Part shown: positions 21,490 through 32,471 of the stretch, one piece after another
Position numbering within the stretch: the first letter of the stretch is position 1
Layout: the number at the start of each line of letters is the position of its first letter
DNA from: Lineus longissimus
Taxonomy: Eukaryota; Nemertea; Pilidiophora; Heteronemertea; Lineidae
Direction of reading: 5' to 3'
DNA: 64,000 nucleotides
Assembly: GCF_910592395.1 (NCBI RefSeq)
Contig: NC_088308.1
Location: forward strand, 12,913,001-12,977,000
The notes under the pieces: generated by a model
What the model was told of the DNA's origin: nothing
The model's input: the letters and a program-made list of their open reading frames with translations, nothing else
Database searches by the model: none
Made by a program: the position numbers and the translations under genes

Positions 21490-21600
21490 GTTCAATGGCC
21501 GAGTCTGTAAATCATGGAGCTTCCACACCTGAGGTTAGGATTTGGCGTGGGTTCGTTTCCCGGCGAAGGCAACATATGTGGAATGGTTTTATTTGTGGAT
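21490..21600 (+). repeat. Possible tRNA-derived SINE head
   Basis: ATGGCCGAGTCTG near 21495 resembles a tRNA-Leu/Ser A-box, and GGCGTGGGTTCGTTTCCC near 21541-21558 resembles a B-box at about the right spacing. No clean cloverleaf or anticodon stem can be drawn, so a SINE remnant is more likely than a tRNA gene. Confidence 0.35.
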
Positions 21601-21733
21601 AATGGCCGGAGCGGACGTAAACTTATCACGGCGTGATAAGTTTTATCCTAGTGGGATAAGTATTTTGGTTTAATTTCTTAATGTAACAATTGAATATTTA
21701 ATTAGCAGAGTTTTTTTTGAACCAACTTAAGTA

Positions 21734-21860
21734 AGTAATAGGGAAACGCATGTAGGTTTATTCATGTTACGTTTTTGGTAGGTTTTGGCATGATTACGAA
21801 GTTTTTTTCCAAAGATCCTAGAAAAGTCGTAGATAGTCGTACATGCGTTTCCCTATTACT
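21734..21860. mobile_element. 127-bp MITE with about 21-bp inverted ends
   Basis: AGTAATAGGGAAACGCATGT at the left end is matched by its reverse complement at the right end (about 21840-21860). No coding capacity. The target duplication is not clear. A partly similar sequence (TAGGTTTTGGC, then GTCGTAGATATCG) lies near 51370-51420. Confidence 0.75.
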
Positions 21861-21865
21861 GACCT

Positions 21866-22866
21866 AGTCCTATCAAGTTCGGTGTTCCCCAGGGTTCTAT
21901 ACTGGGACCAGTACTTTTTACTGTCTACACTACCCCAGTTGGTGGAATTATCCGTAAGCATGCCATTATGTACCACTTATATGCTGATGACAGTCAATTG
22001 TATGTGGCCTTCACTATAACTGAGATTAGTACCACCTGCTCCAAGATCTCTAATGCTGTCCACGATTTAAATCTCTGGTTGGTTGACAACTTTCTTAGCT
22101 GTAATGGCGACAAGACCGAGATTCTGCTAATCTGTTCCCGCAGGTTCAGCAGCACTATTAATCTCCTCGCCATCCGTATCATTGATGCAACTGTATATTC
22201 TTCTGTTTCTGCAAGAGATTTGGGTGTGATCTTGGACCGTGATTTCAATTTCAAAGAACACATTAACACCTGTGTACGGGCCACCAATTTTCACATTCGT
22301 AACATCGGGAAAATCAGAAAATATCTAACTCCAAATACCACCAGGTTATATGTCCAGGCTCTTGTAATATCTCGCCTGGATTTCTGTAATTCCCTTTTCC
22401 TTGGTTGTCCCAATTCAACAATTATACCCCTACAGAAGGTACAAAATTCTGCCGCTCGCCTAATTACCAAGACCAAGAAACGATCTTCCATTTCCCCAGT
22501 ACTCAGGTCTCTACATTGGCTTCCTGTGCAACAGCGCATCAAGTACAAGGTTCTCCTTCTTACTTACAAGTGTCTTCACCAACTTGCTCCCCAATACCTT
22601 TCAGAACTTCTCTCCGTTGTTACCGTTTCTCGAACTCTGCGCTCTTCATCGGCCGTTCTTCTGTCTATCCCAAAGGCCAATGTCATGTCAGTCGGTGGTA
22701 GAGCATTTTCAATTGGAGCCCCTCAGATGTGGAACAAACTTCATTCAACTGTTAGGAACTGCAGCTCTCTGTTATCTTTCAAGGGAGAACTTAAACATTT
22801 GCTTTTTAAAGAGGCCTATCAAGCGCTTTGAGCGGCCAGTTAATGGTTGGATACTGCGCTATATAA
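21866..22866 (+). mobile_element. CR1/L2-like non-LTR retrotransposon, 3' fragment
   Basis: 5'-truncated copy beginning inside the reverse transcriptase and ending with GCGCTATATAAA (about 22855-22867), a 3' end style typical of L2-type elements. The Harbinger derivative begins immediately after. Confidence 0.8.
21880..22831 (+). CDS. CR1/L2-like reverse transcriptase, C-terminal fragment
   Basis: The frame is open from the truncation (GVPQGSILGPVLF at about 21882) through the catalytic YADD (about 21979) to TAG-free coding and the stop at 22829-22831. The thumb and C-terminal region shows the family signature LHWLPVQQRIKYKVLLLTYK and GGRAFSIGAPQMWN. Without fingers, palm start or endonuclease it is a dead 5'-truncated copy, although the remaining frame is intact, suggesting modest age. 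Confidence 0.85.
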
Positions 22867-23676
22867 AGCAGGGTGTACATTGGCAACATTTCTCCAACAT
22901 TTCTCCAACATTTTTACAACATTTTTACAACATTTTTACAACATGCCCTGTGTACACTATTTTAAGAGTGTTGGAAATTTGTTGGGAATATGTTGGAAGT
23001 TTGTTGTAAAAACAAAGCGGGAAATTTTTTTTGGTGGGAAAATCATGGATGAATTCAAGGAGAGCACATGTGTTTTGGCTGCTTCTGCCACAGTTTTGCC
23101 AATTGTCTTGTCAAGACGGCAAAGGCGGAGGAAAAAGGAAGTCAAGAGACTGTGGACCAGGCCGTGGATCCAGCAGCATGGAGCATACCATTGCCTGCTG
23201 AGGGAGTTGAGGATGAGTGATAATCCCTCCTATAAGAACTTCCTGAGAATGGATGAGGGGGCATTTGAGGAACTCCTTGCTAAGGTTTCACCCCTTATTG
23301 CAAAGCAAGACACCCAATTAAGGGAATCTATACCTGCTGCAGAAAGACTTGCACTGACCCTCCGGTTCCTTGCTTCAGGTGAATCTAGGGCTGGTCACAT
23401 GACTTCAGGTAGATCACATGATCAATTAGATGTTGTAAGAATGTTGGAAAACTGGTTTTGCTCTGTGCACACTTAGCAACATTTTTACAACACGACCAAA
23501 AACTTGCAACAACAAATTGACCAGACAATTCTTTTTGCAACAAATTTCCAACAATTCTCCAACATTTTTACAACATTATTTTCTCTGTACACACTTGGCA
23601 ACATTTTTCCAACACGGCGTTGCAACAAGGAATGTTGGAGAAATGTTGTAAAAATGTTGCTGGTGTACACAGGCCT
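22867..23676. mobile_element. Harbinger/PIF derivative, 810 bp, TAA target duplication
   Basis: TAA at 22864-22866 and 23677-23679. Ends align as AGCAGGGTGTACA and, reverse-complemented, AGGCCTGTGTACA, followed inside by many copies of CAACATTTTTACAACA and CTCCAACATT on both sides. It encodes only the start of a HARBI1-like transposase, so it is an internal-deletion derivative. The right duplication overlaps the TTAA used by the neighbouring Kolobok element. Confidence 0.8.
23045..23476 (+). pseudogene. HARBI1-like transposase, N-terminal fragment
   Basis: About 143 residues starting MDEFKEST. The N-terminal Harbinger transposase region is recognisable: basic stretch RRQRRRKKE, then LRMDEGAFEELLAKVSPLI, IPAAERLALTLRFLASGES. 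The catalytic DDE domain is absent because the frame runs into the right subterminal repeats, so no activity is possible. Confidence 0.8.
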
Positions 23677-24346
23677 TAAAGATGCAACATCCCATCAGTC
23701 TGATGGGGTAGATGACCTACATACAAAGTCCTGCCCACTGATAAGGCCACCTGGTTGCTGAGTGGTTGACATAAATAGCACTAGTGTGTAATTGCCGGGA
23801 AATAAGCACATGGCTGTGTTGTAGTGCACATTGTAAATGCATGTGATTTTCAATGATGATGCCAAAGTAAAATCGGTTTTTAACCAAAAGGGGTTAACAC
23901 AAGGAAATCAACTTGCAATGGATGAAGTACCGGCACATTCTTGCTGTCACCCAGTGATAAACTTTTTCTTCAGAAGTTGGCCTCTGTTTGTAGCCAAACC
24001 TGATGACTTCCTGGTGACTTACTTTACTAGACCACTGAACTTGGACCAACTTGCTATACCTCACCATAGAGTGAATTGAGAGATAAAGTTGCATGGTTTG
24101 TGTGGAACAGAAAATTCTGGGCTCACAATACATTGACAAAGAATCGGGTACGCCTCGTCACATAATGGATGTAGAGTTTTAGTTGCAGGGTTTATGAAAC
24201 GGACCTATCTTGGGCAGCATCTGGTTTCTTTTAGTTTTAATGGGGTGTGCAGGGGTAACCTTACTGTCTGTTTGTCAAGTCAAATCAAAAAGTGCTACTC
24301 ACAGATTGGGCCAGTCCAATGGCAGGGGGTGTTTATAGACATTGTC

Positions 24347-26128
24347 TTAAAGGGAAAGTCTCCTCATTGCAAATTTCTCCCAGATAATGTCCCAAAACTG
24401 ATATGACTTTCTCTTTTTCACACGGATTTGCACCTGCCGCCTTGGATTGCGTATATCCATGATTGTTCTTGATGAGGTGTGCTCCCGACCAACATGCTCA
24501 TTCCAGTCCATCACTGCAAGGTTTGCCCGCATTCCATATATTTTATCCGAAAATACCACACGCTTATCATGATACTGTAGCATCGCATTGTTGTAACTTT
24601 CCACATAATATGTGTCCATACAGAATACAAAGTCTTTTGCATTTTTACACACTTCAAGTGATTTCAGTTTCTGTGTGAGGAGATTGATTGCTAATTCACT
24701 TTTGATAATTTCTTTTGAAGGAACGTAGTGGGAATCAGTCCTGCATCTTGAAGAAGGGTCACAGTTGTCGTGGATGTTCTTGTAGTGTTCCACAATATTC
24801 ATAATAGATGACGTAAGCTTGTCTGCATTTTGTCCACAATTTTTCATGCACCAATAAGTATGGGTTCTTATACTAGCAGCCTTATCAGCTAATTCTGGAT
24901 GCCATAGTTTGTTTTTTTCTCTTTTTAACCCTTTTGTTATTTTCGAGATGGCAGTGGTTACTCCCTTTGAAGCATGCCATGTATCATTGTTAGATATCGT
25001 ACCTGGCTGATTTTCCCTGATGTATTTGTTGATCGGCTTGTTCAGATCATGACAGTGTTTCTTAACTGGCACACCCTTTTCATGGAAATACTCGTAGATC
25101 TTTTTCGTTCCAAACATTTCATGTCGCTGTGGGCAGGGATCATCATCTTTGGTGACATGGACATCAACCAAAACCTTATGTGAGTTGCATCCAATGCATA
25201 CAACTGAAGCATCTTTGGCATTTCTGCGTGTCCCATGCCTTGCATCACTGAGAATGTTTATTCCTCCATAATCCTCGTCGTATGATTCAATTTCTTCTTG
25301 AAGGGCTTCTGTGCAGCTCTCCTGTTTCACCTCCTCGATGACTTGACGATATCCGTATGTTTCAAAGATGGTGTTTAGGTATTCCTCACCTAGGCACCCT
25401 ATCCCAGCGGCCTTGCAAAATCGGATGTACTGGTTTGGCAAAATACCAGATACGGCATAGCCATGTGCCATTCGGTAATTTGCTAGTCCCTTGTCTGCAA
25501 GATAGGGTGTAGAAATCCAATTAAATGAATGGGAGGCAGAACATTTGAAAGTTGTCAACGCAATGTGTCCACTCATTATGTAGTCAATGTCTAATGAATC
25601 CTGACAGACCGTCTGGTGCTTGTCCCTAAGTAAGAATAGTTCCTTGATACCATTCACACTTGTGAGAAATAGTTGTTCCCTTGAAGCCTCTAGGTCCGCA
25701 AATCTTTTACTGGTGGTTGACTCCACCCAGTCCTTCATGTGATCAGCAGCATCATCACTGTTTTTTGTTATGTTATGGGTTTTGTAGAAGTTACAAACTT
25801 CCAGGAGAAATTTATAGTTTGTGGTTTTGTTTGAATTTCCATCTCCAAGATAGGACTTAATTTCTTGCATGAGGTTGTTTAATTCCTCTTTGCCTTCATC
25901 CGAATTGGCACAAAAGCTAACATTACCGGTTGGCAGCTTTGGCTTATCCTTCCTAGATTCATTGTAACGTTTCACAGTCTCTGGGTTGTTCTTTTTGTAC
26001 TTTTTCTTTGGTGGACCAATGTCATCTTCATTTTGCTGTCCATCTGGCATGTTTGGTGTTGGTCTTATAACAGAGTCCGAATCAGCAGTCGAGGTTGAAG
26101 GTGTAGGTGATAGTTGATTGCTCATCAT
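24347..26128 (-). CDS. Kolobok-like transposase
   Basis: About 593 residues from the ATG at 26126-26128; an in-frame extension to 26182 lies in the shared divergent promoter region. The N-terminus is low-complexity (Ser/Thr/Pro) and then basic (PPKKKYKKNNPE). The core has INILSDARHGTRRNAKDASVVCIG, NDTWHASKGVTT and VESYNNAMLQYHDKR, the pattern I associate with Kolobok transposases, with Asp and Glu residues placed to act as a DDE-type site. No stop or shift, so possibly active. Family recognition is from memory of the motif layout. Confidence 0.7.
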   Translation of the reverse strand: MMSNQLSPTPSTSTADSDSVIRPTPNMPDGQQNEDDIGPPKKKYKKNNPETVKRYNESRKDKPKLPTGNVSFCANSDEGKEELNNLMQEIKSYLGDGNSNKTTNYKFLLEVCNFYKTHNITKNSDDAADHMKDWVESTTSKRFADLEASREQLFLTSVNGIKELFLLRDKHQTVCQDSLDIDYIMSGHIALTTFKCSASHSFNWISTPYLADKGLANYRMAHGYAVSGILPNQYIRFCKAAGIGCLGEEYLNTIFETYGYRQVIEEVKQESCTEALQEEIESYDEDYGGINILSDARHGTRRNAKDASVVCIGCNSHKVLVDVHVTKDDDPCPQRHEMFGTKKIYEYFHEKGVPVKKHCHDLNKPINKYIRENQPGTISNNDTWHASKGVTTAISKITKGLKREKNKLWHPELADKAASIRTHTYWCMKNCGQNADKLTSSIMNIVEHYKNIHDNCDPSSRCRTDSHYVPSKEIIKSELAINLLTQKLKSLEVCKNAKDFVFCMDTYYVESYNNAMLQYHDKRVVFSDKIYGMRANLAVMDWNEHVGREHTSSRTIMDIRNPRRQVQIRVKKRKSYQFWDIIWEKFAMRRLSL

Positions 26129-26296
26129 GATGGTTACGTGGTATCTGCAGTGGTTTGGACTCCAGATCAAACTGAAACTCATGGGTCACATCTGCTGATT
26201 TGTCATACCCCTCTGCAGGCTACTAGATGGTTCAGTCCAAACCTGCCAACCTACTGTTCAAGCATTTTGGCGCGCATTTGGCAGTGTTTGGTAGAA

Positions 26297-26911
26297 ATGG
26301 ATGCAAAACTTTATACACTGAAACTAACCCGTGATCAGTTTGAACTTTTTGGGATTTTTATGCAGTATCAAGACCTTGATGTTGATACTGCAGTTGTTGA
26401 AGTGAAAGATGTGACAGGAGATGGAGAAAGTGTTGCAGTTGGAGATGCCAATGAATGTTTTGATGGTGTAGCTGAAGCTGGTGCTGTAGTCAATGAAGGT
26501 GACCAAGCACAAGTCCAAGAAGAAGTCCTTCCTGATGATGATGATGATGATGAAGAGGAGGAGTTCAGAGATGGAGAATGTAGAGTGTGTTTATCTGTAC
26601 CCTGTGTCACCACACACCCTAAACGTTGGCTGGGAGAAGGGCAACCTGCCAACCCAAGAAAACCTGAGAGAAATAGTGCGATTAGAAAAAAACTCTACAA
26701 AAACTATTGGAAGGAACTGAAAGAAAGGAATGTATGGATGGACCGCAGATACCAGAAGAGGAGGTCAGCTTGGATGAAAAGGGCAAGGGATGGTGGTATG
26801 GAACCTGTGAGGGTGGAAAGAGAAGTGATGCCAGAATGTGTTCTCAATCATGTTCGTGGATTATATCCAAATCCACCAGGAGTGGAATATATGGGACATC
26901 AGTGGTGGTAG
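26297..26911 (+). CDS. Second Kolobok ORF, acidic/basic protein of unknown function
   Basis: Starts MDAKLYTLKLTRDQFELFGI. The middle is strongly acidic (a run of Asp then Glu near 26536-26562), then CRVCLSVPCVTTHPKRWLG, and a basic C-terminal half (KKLYKNYWKELKERNVWMDRRYQKRR) ending in PNPPGVEYMGHQWW. A DNA-binding partner of the transposase is plausible, but the function is not known. It is transcribed divergently from the transposase, with about 170 bp between the two starts. Confidence 0.65.
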   Translation: MDAKLYTLKLTRDQFELFGIFMQYQDLDVDTAVVEVKDVTGDGESVAVGDANECFDGVAEAGAVVNEGDQAQVQEEVLPDDDDDDEEEEFRDGECRVCLSVPCVTTHPKRWLGEGQPANPRKPERNSAIRKKLYKNYWKELKERNVWMDRRYQKRRSAWMKRARDGGMEPVRVEREVMPECVLNHVRGLYPNPPGVEYMGHQWW

Positions 26912-27474
26912 CCTAAGATTCTCAGGAGTGGTACTTTTTATTCATACTTTTCTTGATATATATAACCAAATATGCATGGAATAATTATAACTGTAGTTTG
27001 AGGATAACGATAATTATGATAGTTTACACTTTATTGACTATAAATAGGATACAAAATGGATTAACCTTCGCCAATTTGCATCTCGGTTACTGTGAGTACA
27101 TACTTCATTCTGCATACACGTGTTTGTTTATGTTTTGCTACTCTACAGCCATGTGCTTTTGTTTACATGCAGGTGATTGGCTACTGGCCTCCTGTCAATT
27201 AGAGGTGGGGGAATTTTGAATTTAGCCAAGTTCTTCCCAAAAAAATACTGAGTTTGCAATACTGTGGGGGTTTCATAAAAAATAGTGCTACACATTAGAT
27301 TCCACATATATTCATAAGGGCCTGTGACAATTTTGGGGTGAATACATGACTTGTATTCATAGAAATTGCAAAATGTATGAGGAGTTCCTCAACTTCTCAT
27401 AACAGTTGTATGTAATGTATTCATCTGAGCAGCCATCTTGGAAGATCTGGGCCTTTTATACCCCTGTTGCACCT

Positions 27475-29820
27475 TTAAGACTCGTATTATTATTATTATT
27501 ATCATTTTGTGAATAAAGCGTAACTGATACGTAACTCTTGCGGAAAGTTAGGTTACGCATGACTTAAGTATGCGCAAATGACTCAATTAACGCAACCTTT
27601 GTGAATAAGGTCCCTGATACTCACTCCTCTGCTGACCTTTTTACCCTTATGCGCTAGTCTATTGTCCAAACCACCGGAATTGAAAGGATCATCCTACACT
27701 GGGCTTCACGAATAAGAACCTACTAAAATCGACACTACCCATGACTGCGTGTGTATTGTTCGCACCGGTTTGCTCCCTTCACGTGAAACTATGCTCTGAC
27801 GCCTTGATGTAATAGCAATAGAGAGGTTTGGCTTGGACGTGAATTCGGGATATGAATTCAGGTCGCGTCGTACCGCGACACATCTTTGTAATGTGACATG
27901 CGGTGTGATCCCTATATGTTGTGACCAAGCTGTGGACCCTGTTGCAGATTTCACATAAACAGTTTTTGGCATGACCAGAAAACGCAACCGACATGAATAG
28001 GTATGGTTAATTCACTGGCTTACTGGACTTTGCGCAATATTTCGCCAAAAAAGTATTCTACGCAACGGTCCCTGGGTGACTTTTCCTATTCATAATACAC
28101 AGCCTGTCCATCCTAGATCGTGGTTACATGGGGAGTAATCGTTGTAAAATTAGGCCAAACTCAAAGACAGTTTACCCGAATACCACTATGTTTACGATGC
28201 GAACAAGCCGTGTTGGTCATTATCCAGCATTTTTTTCATTGAACATTTGCGGGTAGAGCGTCACAGGGAGCAGCATTGAACGGTAAACAGGTTCACACCA
28301 TGTTCAGACAACGGCTTGTAACGGCCATACAGGAAACGATTCGTATCAAAAACCGACGATCACAACTATTCGCTTGCTGAGAGTATACATTACGCGCATA
28401 CATTACATTCAGACATTTGAGCTTCCAAGCTTTGAGAAATAACAGGTCATGTGCGAATTTGGCATGTAATTTTGGTAATTTACGTGAGTACATTTTCAAC
28501 CCCGAAAAGTGTGATGAAGTTATGCTTTTATTTAGTAAAAATCGGTAGGCATGTCCAACAAGACATGTGTTTCAGCTGCCTGGGTGGGTGTGGGTCATCA
28601 CTCAAAAGTCGTTCTCTGCAATGCATGCAAGCACTGCGTGTGTGTTTGATTTGTGTATATAGTGTACGTTACCCTCTCTACTTTAAATGAATGAACCTCA
28701 TAAGGGTTTGATTAATTAATTGTTTGTCGTACCTTCTTCGATTCGATCGAGGTCCGAACAAATTTTCAGGCTAAAGTACCGGGGTAAAACATAATGGTCG
28801 CTCCCCCATTTCGCTCGTTTCGTTTCGTTGCGCAAAGTTCAGTAAGCCAATTTCACTAGCCAAATATGTGACGTCATAATTCCCTGCGACAATTCGGCTA
28901 TCCCGATCTGGTCTGCCGGGTAAGAACGGTTGTATCTCGGTAATGGGACACGTCATAGGCCTAGGCTCTACATCATTGGTATTCACCTGCTATGAACCAA
29001 CGTTATAGTTTTCTTTCTTGTTTATTGAAGTCCCGCGAGAGGTGGAGACGGTTGCGTTTTGTCTCTCGTCCTCAAGCTGGCCACTCAAATGAAATAGCGG
29101 ATTTCCGGTTAGACCCTATCCTCTACCTGATACCTATCCTGATCTCGATCCCGGAAACGGGATAGCCGAATCTCTCAAATAATGGACTTAGCCGAAAAAC
29201 CCATTGGCCCCGTGATTACACAATATCCTCAAGCTACGTGTGTGAAGGGAACGTAGAACCCGATACCTAGTCTAAGTAAAAATGGCTGCCCCTCTAGAAA
29301 GTAACTGTAAGTAATTTTTTCTGTTGACCCTTTCCGAGTGTTCTCTTTCATGAAACCGACTGACTATGTGCAAATATACTTTTTCTGTCAAGAGGTCTTA
29401 TGCATTGCTGGTCATTCAACACCTTTCTTTCTTTCTTTCTTTCTTTCAACAGTCCTTCGTTATGATAGGGTATACATTATAGCTCGTAACGTCATAAAAA
29501 TCCGTTATCATGACTGTCCCTCTCGGCAGGTTACTTCTATTTCCCCTTTCATGAAAGTACTTTATCATGAATCATAGTATTATATGCACACCAGTCCTTC
29601 GTTATGCTACTTAACCCGTCATGAAAGTCCGTTATCATGACGCCCTTCTTACTCCAAATCGATGTTCATGCTTACCCAGCCCCGCAGTACCCACGTATGC
29701 TCATGCCCTCATGTGCTAGAGCAAAAACCGGCCAACACCCGACTTTACTCATTCTTTGTACCTCTGAATACATGTACATAATCACATTACACAGAGCGTT
29801 GACCCGAAACATCTAGCCTG
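27475..29820. other. No gene supported; simple repeats
   Basis: AT-balanced non-coding sequence. It contains (ATT)n near 27487-27506 and (CTTT)n near 29426-29448. Two similar segments each carry CCTTCGTTATG and CCGTTATCATGAC (about 29453-29513 and 29594-29641). A short ATG with a GTAAGT donor lies near 29281-29312, but nothing links it to a gene. No open frame looks like a protein family. Confidence 0.6.
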
Positions 29821-29920
29821 GGTGGCATCTAAAAAACAACTGAGGGCAGGGAATATTGGCCGTACTGACTTTATGACGTCATCTCACTTTGGATCTCTGT
29901 TTGATGGTGGAAGAGCAAAC

Positions 29921-31023
29921 ATGTCGCATAAAGAATCTGAAGAACTTACCGTCGACTGTATCAAGCAGAAGACATTTGTTAACATTTTTCGTGGCGTTCC
30001 AATTCTGCTGAGCAAATCGAAGTTGCCGCATGTGAAAGTTAAAAGTGCTGTAGCAACTGATACTTTGATATGTACATACGAGAGACAAAGTGGTATAAAA
30101 TTGACCAAAGACCAAGTCGCCAAGAAGATAAATAACATGAAGAACTCTGTAAAGGCTAAGGCAGACGCGAAGAAAACGGGCAATAAGCCTATCCACTTGG
30201 CGGAATGGGAAAAGACTTTTTGGATATAATGGATGCGGAAAGCAGTCCATCATTTAGTCAAGCTCAAGGTAAGTGAAATATCAAGAATTTTAAAACGATT
30301 AAGGGGGCGGGGTGTTGGATGGATATATTACAGGCACTGGAGGGCTCAGCTTGGTAGGCATATGCTGAGTCGGAAGAAATTGAAACACATATTTTGTTTC
30401 ATAGCTGAATGATTCCAACGTGCAGTTTCTGTTGGTTCACTCCCGTTTATTTCGAATAAGAGCCCTTTTCACTTACTGTAGTTTCTTGTCATGTACCACA
30501 GGGACCTGTGTCACTTGTTGGAATAGGCCCGTTCTGTTGAGTAATCCCCTGCAGCGGAATACACATAATTACGGCCCCAAAATCAACATTGGTAGCTTTT
30601 ATTTCAGATCAAACTCGGCTCATCATTGGACCATTAAAATAGGGAACCCTCCCCAAACTCCATTACCAATAATATTTCTAAATGCACTTCTTCATTTTTT
30701 TGACAGGGGGAATTGGTGTGGGCATTCCTAAGAAGTGCCCATGGCCAAGCCCTGCAGCGGCTGCAACAAGCACATGCACAGCTAGCTATGATGGTATTTC
30801 CGATGAAACCATGGACGTTGATGACAGTTGCATACCATCACCCTCTCTAATTTAGACAAAACGAAAGTCACTACCTCCTCCACCAAAGAGCAGCAGAAAG
30901 GCCACACAAGAATTGCCAGAAACGGATGAAACGAAGAACCTGACAATACTAGAGTTGCAAAGACTGGTTCTATTAGAACAACTTAAGTTGTTGAGAATGC
31001 AACAGAATCAAATAAAAGAGTAG
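29921..31023 (+). pseudogene. Harbinger MYB/SANT-like protein, two exons, disrupted
   Basis: Exon 1 from about 29921 carries the SANT-like helices (TYERQSGIKLTKDQVAKKINNM, then WEK). A one-base loss in the AAAAG run near 30213 shifts the frame before LDIMDAESS. A donor GTAAGT at 30269 and an acceptor TTTTTTTGACAG ending 30706 define an intron. Exon 2 ends with a leucine-rich coiled tail (ILELQRLVLLEQLKLLRMQQ). An in-frame TAG sits at about 30856. Such proteins bind DNA and escort the Harbinger transposase. The product is dead here. Confidence 0.65.
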
Positions 31024-31165
31024 CAGGCTTTTTGCCTCTTTCAAACGATTTCTTCTTCTGTTATGTCATTAAAATTCAAGCTCATAGTTTAGCCCTCGCA
31101 GTCGCACCTTTAGAACTGTCGCACATTTAGAACAGTCTAATTTATGGCTGCATGAATAATGTTGG

Positions 31166-31396
31166 CTATCTACTGTAGTCTCTGTTGTCCCTTCGCCGTG
31201 TCCTATCATCGTAATTGTCTGCATCACCATTGTCACCTCCGGATGTCTCTGTGTACTCCAGAAGGTTGTCTGGGTCTTGAAGATATTTGGCAACATCGTG
31301 CAAAATGAAGCATGCAACAATTACATTGGGAACTTTTTTCAGCTGTAACCACGTCCTTGCAGGATAGGAAAACGTTTCTTTAACTGTCCAAAACAC
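31166..31396 (-). pseudogene. HARBI1-like transposase, C-terminal fragment
   Basis: YPARTWLQLKKVPNVIVACFILHDVAKYLQDPD is laid out as in the last exon of HARBI1-type nucleases, followed by an acidic then basic tail. The homology starts abruptly near 31396, and no upstream catalytic sequence follows. Confidence 0.65.
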
Positions 31397-31399
31397 CGT

Positions 31400-31870
31400 T
31401 AATTATGACTCTTTCGTTCTTATGACATGTGTTGACTGTATCGTGTACGAATAACAACGAACTCGAAATGTAGATTTAAAACGCCTTTCTTCAACACCAA
31501 AACATATTTACACCTTTTGTTCGTCTGCTAGCTAAGCTTCGATCTCGATCACCCCTACGGGCCGATTCTATTACTTCACGAGAGGTGTTTTAACACGACG
31601 AGTCCAAGCATACTCCACCTAATGAACCTTCTATTTTACTAATACGAATGTTCATCACAAGCGATGCTATCTGGATATAAATGCCTATCTCAAGGTACAG
31701 TCCATCGATTCTATATTAGCCCGCGCTACCGGAATACTGGTAAGGACCGAGTGGTTCAACGAATTCTTCCGAAATGAAGAGAACCAAAACTGCGTTTTAC
31801 GAAAGTCCTATAATTTTCGAAACGAACCCAAGACGCGGCTCACGAATGTCGAATTTCTCTTACCTCTTGT
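31400..31870. other. No gene seen
   Basis: Non-coding spacer between the Harbinger remnant and Polinton copy C. No repeat or open frame worth naming. Confidence 0.5.
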
Positions 31871-31872
31871 TC

Positions 31873-32181
31873 TTATAGTTCACTTATGCTAACAGCATTT
31901 CTACTGAAGACGTGTTCTTTCAATTGATATGAAAATGCTTTTGAAAATTTTTCTAGGTCATAAAGACCATCAGGTATTGTAATAAGTGTCATGTATTTAT
32001 CCCTTAACTTGATTTTGTTATTCTTCCTAGCTTCACTTATGTTGTGAAGGGAACAAGGTATTCCTGCATAAGTTAAACTAATACTAGATGCATTCTGAAT
32101 TTCTTTGTTGGGATTAATAACTAAATCACTTGAACTCTGTTCTGGGTAGTCTCTAGAATCAATGTTTAACACAGTTTTCAT
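31873..32181 (-). pseudogene. Minor capsid-like protein, N-terminal fragment, copy C
   Basis: Matches the N-terminus of the copy B gene at 55460: NIDSRDYPEQSSSDLVINP against NIDSSDYPDQSSSDLTVNL, then DGLYDLEKFSKAF against DGLYDLQSFSKVF. Homology stops near 31880, where copy C ends. Probably a jelly-roll vertex (penton-like) protein. Confidence 0.7.
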
Positions 32182-32206
32182 TTCAGTAAGTTAATTATGT
32201 TTAGTG

Positions 32207-32458
32207 TTAATCGTCATTTTTAATTACTTTTCTAGGTACTATTGCTTGACCGTAAAGGTATATATTGTTCCATTACTAACAGATACAATTCCAGTCAGTT
32301 TAAGTAAATCTTCTATGCTACGATTTCTAGGGGAACCAATGTTAACTCTAAATAATCTTTTTAGTAACATTGAGTAAGCAATTGTTAATGCAGATATTAG
32401 TAAACTTTTATAAAGTGTATTGACGACATTTTTCTTTCCTTATTCCATTTATTATTAC
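32207..32458 (-). pseudogene. Small membrane protein, tandem paralogue 1, copy C
   Basis: Closest homologue of the copy B gene at 55166: shared TLYKSLLISALTIAYSMLLKR and LLKLTGIVSVSNGT. A stop at the third codon and a frameshift near the C-terminus (after SNGTIY) disable it. One membrane helix is predicted near residues 10-30. Confidence 0.65.
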
Positions 32459-32471
32459 TAGAAAACTATTA

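Larger units (their letters stand above)
23680..27474. mobile_element. Kolobok-like DNA transposon, 3795 bp, TTAA target duplication
   Basis: TTAA at 23676-23679 and 27475-27478. Ends start AGATGCAACA and, reverse-complemented, AGGTGCAACA. It encodes two divergent genes, both with intact frames. TTAA duplication plus the transposase type point to Kolobok. The stretch 23680-24346 on the left and 26912-27474 on the right hold no other gene. Because its left TTAA is formed partly by the Harbinger end, it inserted exactly at that border. Confidence 0.8.
29820..31400. mobile_element. Decayed Harbinger element (MYB-like gene plus transposase end)
   Basis: Convergent remnants of the two standard Harbinger genes: a MYB/SANT-like protein on plus (29921-31023) and the last part of a HARBI1-like transposase on minus (31166-31396). 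The rest of the transposase, which would lie to the right, is gone. The ends of the element could not be placed. Confidence 0.65.

Noticed and set aside
21490-21575. Functional tRNA-Leu gene
   Set aside because: A- and B-box-like sequences exist but acceptor and anticodon stems do not pair; at most a SINE remnant.
26368-26652. Ser-rich minus-strand frame opposite the Kolobok second ORF
   Set aside because: Antisense shadow of the acidic repeat region (GAT/GAA codons read as TCA/TTC/ATC), no independent support.
29281-29312. Short host first exon with GTAAGT donor
   Set aside because: Only eight or so codons, no matching downstream exon and no recognisable product.
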